Shown: positions 5,946-7,556 of the stretch, piece after piece
How the letters are laid out: the number at the start of each line of letters is the position of its first letter
Numbering within the stretch: position 1 is the first letter of the stretch
Assembly (NCBI GenBank): GCA_017557265.1
Contig: JAFZAM010000052.1
Coordinates: forward strand, 1-7,556
DNA: 7,556 nucleotides
Origin: Oscillospiraceae bacterium
Lineage (GTDB): Bacteria; Bacillota; Clostridia; Oscillospirales; Oscillospiraceae
Reading direction: 5' to 3'
Translations under genes and position numbers: made by a program
Notes under the pieces: generated by a model
What the model was told of the DNA's origin: nothing
The model's database searches: none
What the model saw: the letters and a program-made list of their open reading frames with translations, nothing else

Positions 5946-6641
5946 TTACTCAATCCCGCGCAGCTCCGCCGAGGGGACGTAAAGCCGCAGTACGTCAAGC
6001 ATTTGACGCGCCTGCTCCGCAGTCGGGGAGGACATCGGCGCGCCGACCGTGTCGCCCGAATCCTTGTACCCCTGGATGAAGAACGCCCGCGCGCCGCGCG
6101 TGAGGGCGCCTATGGCGTGGAAATCCTCGGGCGTATGCGTGTCGGGGGAGACGGTCGTGCGGAATTCGTAGGGGAAGGAGCCGCCCGTGAGCAGCGCTAT
6201 CGAGCGCTCTATCGGCGCGATGTCGAGACCGGGGACGCCCGTCAGCGCGGGGTACTTTTCCGGCGCGCCCTTAATGTCCATGGCGACGTAGTCGAGGAGC
6301 CCCTCGTCGAGAAGCGCCTTGAGCCGCTCGGGCAGGAGGCCGTTGGTGTCGAGCTTGACGAGCGCGCCGCGCTCCCTCAGCTCGCGGATGAAGTCCGCGA
6401 GGTCGGGCTGCAGCAGGGGCTCGCCGCCCGTCAGGCAGACGCCCTCTATGATGCCGCGGCGCTTTTCGAGCAGCGCGAAGACCTCCTCCGGGTCGATGAC
6501 GGGCTGCTCGGCGGGCCGCAGGACGAGCCCGGCGTTGTGGCAGTAGGGGCAGCGCAGGTTGCACCCTCCCGTGAAGACCGTGCAGGCGACCCTGCCGGGC
6601 CAGTCGAGGAGAGTCAGCTTTTGAAATCCGCAGATGAGCAT
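5946..6641 (-). CDS. nrdG: Anaerobic ribonucleoside-triphosphate reductase activating protein (radical SAM activase)
   Basis: 231 residues from the ATG at 6639-6641. This start is supported by GGAGG 7 bases upstream and by the family-typical opening MLICGFQKLTLLDWPG; an in-frame ATG 39 bases earlier is rejected. The radical-SAM cluster motif is GGCNLRCPYCHN, with C27, C31 and C34 in the CX3CX2C pattern. TGGEPLL (G72-G73-E74) contacts SAM in this superfamily, and KLDTNG follows. Length and opening fit the NrdG2-type activases. Known role: a [4Fe-4S] cluster cleaves S-adenosylmethionine to a 5'-deoxyadenosyl radical, which abstracts hydrogen from the NrdD glycine, here G663. The gene lies upstream of nrdD, the reverse of the common nrdD-nrdG order, and is separated from it by 194 bp containing operator, promoter and hairpin signals. 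A related glycyl-radical activase is conceivable, but the neighbour makes NrdG by far the best call. Confidence 0.94.
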   Translation of the reverse strand: MLICGFQKLTLLDWPGRVACTVFTGGCNLRCPYCHNAGLVLRPAEQPVIDPEEVFALLEKRRGIIEGVCLTGGEPLLQPDLADFIRELRERGALVKLDTNGLLPERLKALLDEGLLDYVAMDIKGAPEKYPALTGVPGLDIAPIERSIALLTGGSFPYEFRTTVSPDTHTPEDFHAIGALTRGARAFFIQGYKDSGDTVGAPMSSPTAEQARQMLDVLRLYVPSAELRGIE

Positions 6642-6648
6642 ATCGGCG

Positions 6649-6653
6649 CCTCC
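6649..6653 (-). promoter_or_regulatory. Shine-Dalgarno GGAGG of nrdG
   Basis: GGAGG on the - strand, 7 bases before the ATG at 6639-6641. It decides this start over the in-frame ATG at 6678-6680, which overlaps the likely promoter. Confidence 0.85.
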
Positions 6654-6670
6654 GTTTCTTTTGCGATACC

Positions 6671-6679
6671 ATTCTACCA
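6671..6679 (-). promoter_or_regulatory. Extended -10 promoter of nrdG
   Basis: On the - strand TGGTAGAAT reads as an extended -10 (TGN followed by TAGAAT, 5 of 6 to consensus). The -35 region is poor (TTTCTA at 18 bp spacing). Transcription would start near 6664, giving a leader of about 23 bases to the nrdG ATG. The T/A-rich stretch 6681-6720 lies just upstream. Confidence 0.5.
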
Positions 6680-6748
6680 CTAAAAACGTCCCGATAGAAA
6701 CTTTTTTTCAGATCGTTTATAAAACCGCCGCCGGTCCGCGGAAAACTC

Positions 6749-6777
6749 TTGATTTTCCCTCCGGACTGTTCTAATAT
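6749..6777 (+). promoter_or_regulatory. Promoter-like pair (TTGATT-N17-TAATAT) reading rightward
   Basis: TTGATT (6749-6754) and TAATAT (6772-6777) each match 4 of 6 consensus positions at the ideal 17-bp spacing. They are followed by an A-rich stretch and then by the G/C-rich foldable region. The predicted start is near 6784. No convincing gene begins shortly downstream, so the transcript would be non-coding or a long leader. Confidence 0.45.
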
Positions 6778-6783
6778 AAAAAG

Positions 6784-7005
6784 GTAAAAAAGAATATCGC
6801 TCCGAGCCCCGAGCCTAAGGCGGAAGCTATGGCGGAAGGGCCGCTGATCGGATTCAGACCGGTCGCCGGGGTCTCGCCGGAAACGGCGCGGCCTTCCATG
6901 CTTGAGAAGGAGAGAGTTTTTGACGCGACGGCCCGCGTGTATACGTGCCCGCCGGCGGCCGCGTCCCCGTATCCGTACGACCTCTGCTTCCGGGCGGAGG
7001 TTTTT
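6784..7005 (+). ncRNA. Candidate structured RNA of about 220 nt, family not recognised
   Basis: The region is bounded by the promoter-like pair at 6749-6777 and the terminator at 6981-7005. Sixteen consecutive bases, 6888-6903, are complementary to 6824-6844. The paired blocks are AAGC/GCTT, ATGG/CCAT, AAGG/CCTT and CCGC/GCGG, with three bulges on the 5' side. The stem encloses two hairpins: 6846-6864 (GATCGG with CCGGTC, one wobble) and 6876-6887 (GCC-GGAAAC-GGC, with a GAAA tetraloop if the closing C-G pairs are counted). This makes a three-way junction. CTCCG..CCC (6800-6809) can pair with GGGCGGAG (6992-6999), the 3' half of the terminator, which would either close the RNA or act as an antiterminator. 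I do not recognise 6S, SRP, tmRNA, RNase P or a known riboswitch. G/C-rich DNA folds easily by chance, so this remains a candidate. An open reading frame at 6829-7122 crosses it but looks non-coding. Confidence 0.35.
6981..7005 (+). terminator. Rho-independent terminator ending the candidate RNA
   Basis: CCTCTGC (6981-6987) pairs with GCGGAGG (6994-7000), including one T-G wobble, around the loop TTCCGG, and is followed directly by TTTTT. It reads rightward and lies 72 bases before the next start codon. It could end an independent RNA or be a conditional terminator in the leader of the downstream gene. Confidence 0.6.
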
Positions 7006-7040
7006 CCCTGCCCGGCGGCCCGGCGGCGCCCGTCTGTTGA

Positions 7041-7049
7041 TGATATATT
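7041..7049 (+). promoter_or_regulatory. Extended -10 promoter of the secreted-protein gene
   Basis: TGATATATT reads as an extended -10 (TGN plus TATATT, 5 of 6). The position where a -35 is expected is G/C-rich and unlike consensus. The predicted start is near 7056, about 20 bases before the ATG. A purine-rich ribosome binding site (AAGGAAGGCGGA, 7059-7070) follows. This would let the gene be expressed independently of the RNA region to its left. Confidence 0.45.
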
Positions 7050-7076
7050 ATTTCATTTAAGGAAGGCGGATCCATC

Positions 7077-7556
7077 ATGCAGAGAAAAAACGTTTTCAGA
7101 GCGATCGCGCTGTTCCTCCTGATCGCGATGTTCCTTTCGCTGGGCGTCTTCGCCGCAGCCGAAGGCGAGCAGACCGCGGCTCTGGAGATCTACGCGCAGA
7201 CCGGCGAGGGCGAAGCCGTACTCGCCAAGGCCTATACGGCCGAGGAGCTTGACGCGCTCAAGGAGACCAAGGCCGACGGCTACGGCTACGTCTACTTCAA
7301 GGGCGACGCCGCCAACGCCGTCGCCGCGACGGAGTTCGTGACGCTCGACGCGCTGTTTGCCGACGCGGGCGTTGAGTTCGGCGAGGGCGCCAAGCTCGAT
7401 ATCGTCTGCTCCGACGGCCCCTACACCAAGGGCGACTTCAGCTACGAGGACCTGTCCGCGCGCGGCGTGGACATGGACGGCAATGCCGTTCCGACGGCGA
7501 TAGCCATCACGTGGAATAACGGCTCGCTGGCCGACGGCACCGTCGCGGATATCGCG
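7077..7556 (+). CDS. Secreted protein of unknown function, 3' end cut by window
   Basis: The gene starts at the ATG at 7077 and is still open at the window edge after 160 codons. The first 28 residues form a clear Sec signal peptide: basic MQRKNVFR, a hydrophobic core to about residue 24, and a VFA-AAE junction, with cleavage likely after A26 or A28. There is no lipobox. The mature part is acidic and rich in Ala, Gly and Asp, with a single cysteine at 111. The pattern AYTAEELDAL (52-61), then FVTLDALFADAGV (87-99), then DIVCSDGPYTKGDFSYEDL (108-126) reminds me of a repeated extracellular domain with a molybdopterin-oxidoreductase-like fold in clostridial surface proteins. That is recollection, not proof. 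The start is supported by purine-rich AAGGAAGGCGGA ending 6 bases upstream. GC-rich third positions resemble the other genes. The missing C-terminus could carry anchoring or further repeats. No link with the nrd genes is apparent. Confidence 0.85.
   Translation, partial: MQRKNVFRAIALFLLIAMFLSLGVFAAAEGEQTAALEIYAQTGEGEAVLAKAYTAEELDALKETKADGYGYVYFKGDAANAVAATEFVTLDALFADAGVEFGEGAKLDIVCSDGPYTKGDFSYEDLSARGVDMDGNAVPTAIAITWNNGSLADGTVADIA

Noticed and set aside
6642..6680. 13-residue N-terminal extension of NrdG
   Set aside because: The upstream ATG overlaps the promoter -10 region, and GGAGG is correctly placed for the ATG at 6639-6641.
6721..6741. G/C-rich dyad near 6725-6741 with TTTT on the - strand, as a possible terminator
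   Set aside because: Only four reliable base pairs and no - strand gene upstream of it in the window, so there is nothing obvious to terminate.
6829..7122. 97-codon open frame on the + strand between nrdG and the secreted-protein gene
   Set aside because: No ribosome binding site and no recognisable domain, third-position GC that looks lower than in the real genes, an internal intrinsic terminator, and overlap with the start of the signal-peptide gene in another frame. Not excluded as a decayed gene.

Overview
The window is GC-rich and carries six protein-coding genes, two of them cut by the window edges. It looks like the chromosome of a strictly or mainly anaerobic Bacillota, probably a gut-type Clostridia. 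The reasons are an oxygen-sensitive class III ribonucleotide reductase with its radical-SAM activase, GGAGG-type ribosome binding sites, an NrdR-box-like operator, and a palindromic intergenic repeat of a style I associate with that group. The taxonomic assignment is inference.

Left part (1-2207, + strand): the 3' part of an Mrp/NBP35-family Fe-S carrier P-loop ATPase, then, after one base, a complete MATE-family multidrug/Na+ type exporter. Between 2208 and 2443 there is no gene. This stretch holds a small hairpin, a 131-bp MITE-like element with long imperfect terminal inverted repeats, and two facing intrinsic terminators that separate the rightward MATE gene from the leftward genes.

Centre (2444-6641, - strand, read right to left): nrdG (activase), a 194-bp regulatory gap, nrdD (class III ribonucleoside-triphosphate reductase), and 11 bp later a thioredoxin-reductase-like flavoprotein whose ribosome binding site overlaps the nrdD stop codon. 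NrdD carries a thioredoxin/glutaredoxin-like domain with a CPNC motif fused behind its glycyl-radical domain. The flavoprotein next door keeps the CxxC and Rossmann glycines but lacks the HRRxxxR NADPH-phosphate motif. Together they suggest a self-contained thiol-driven route for anaerobic dNTP synthesis: flavoprotein to fused redoxin domain to NrdD active site, with NrdG installing the glycyl radical. The nrdG-nrdD gap holds a good NrdR-box match, a weaker second box, a TTGACA-N17-TAATCT promoter and a near-perfect 18-bp hairpin followed by a T tract.

Right part (6642-7556): a 435-bp gap with divergent signals. It has an extended -10 promoter for nrdG on the - strand. On the + strand it has a promoter-like pair, about 220 bp of strongly foldable sequence and an intrinsic terminator, which together could be an undescribed small RNA. 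A second + strand extended -10 element then leads to the 5' part of a gene for a secreted protein of unknown function that runs off the window.

The most interesting items are the NrdD-redoxin fusion with its unusual reductase partner, the hairpin/T-tract between nrdG and nrdD, and the candidate RNA at about 6784-7005.
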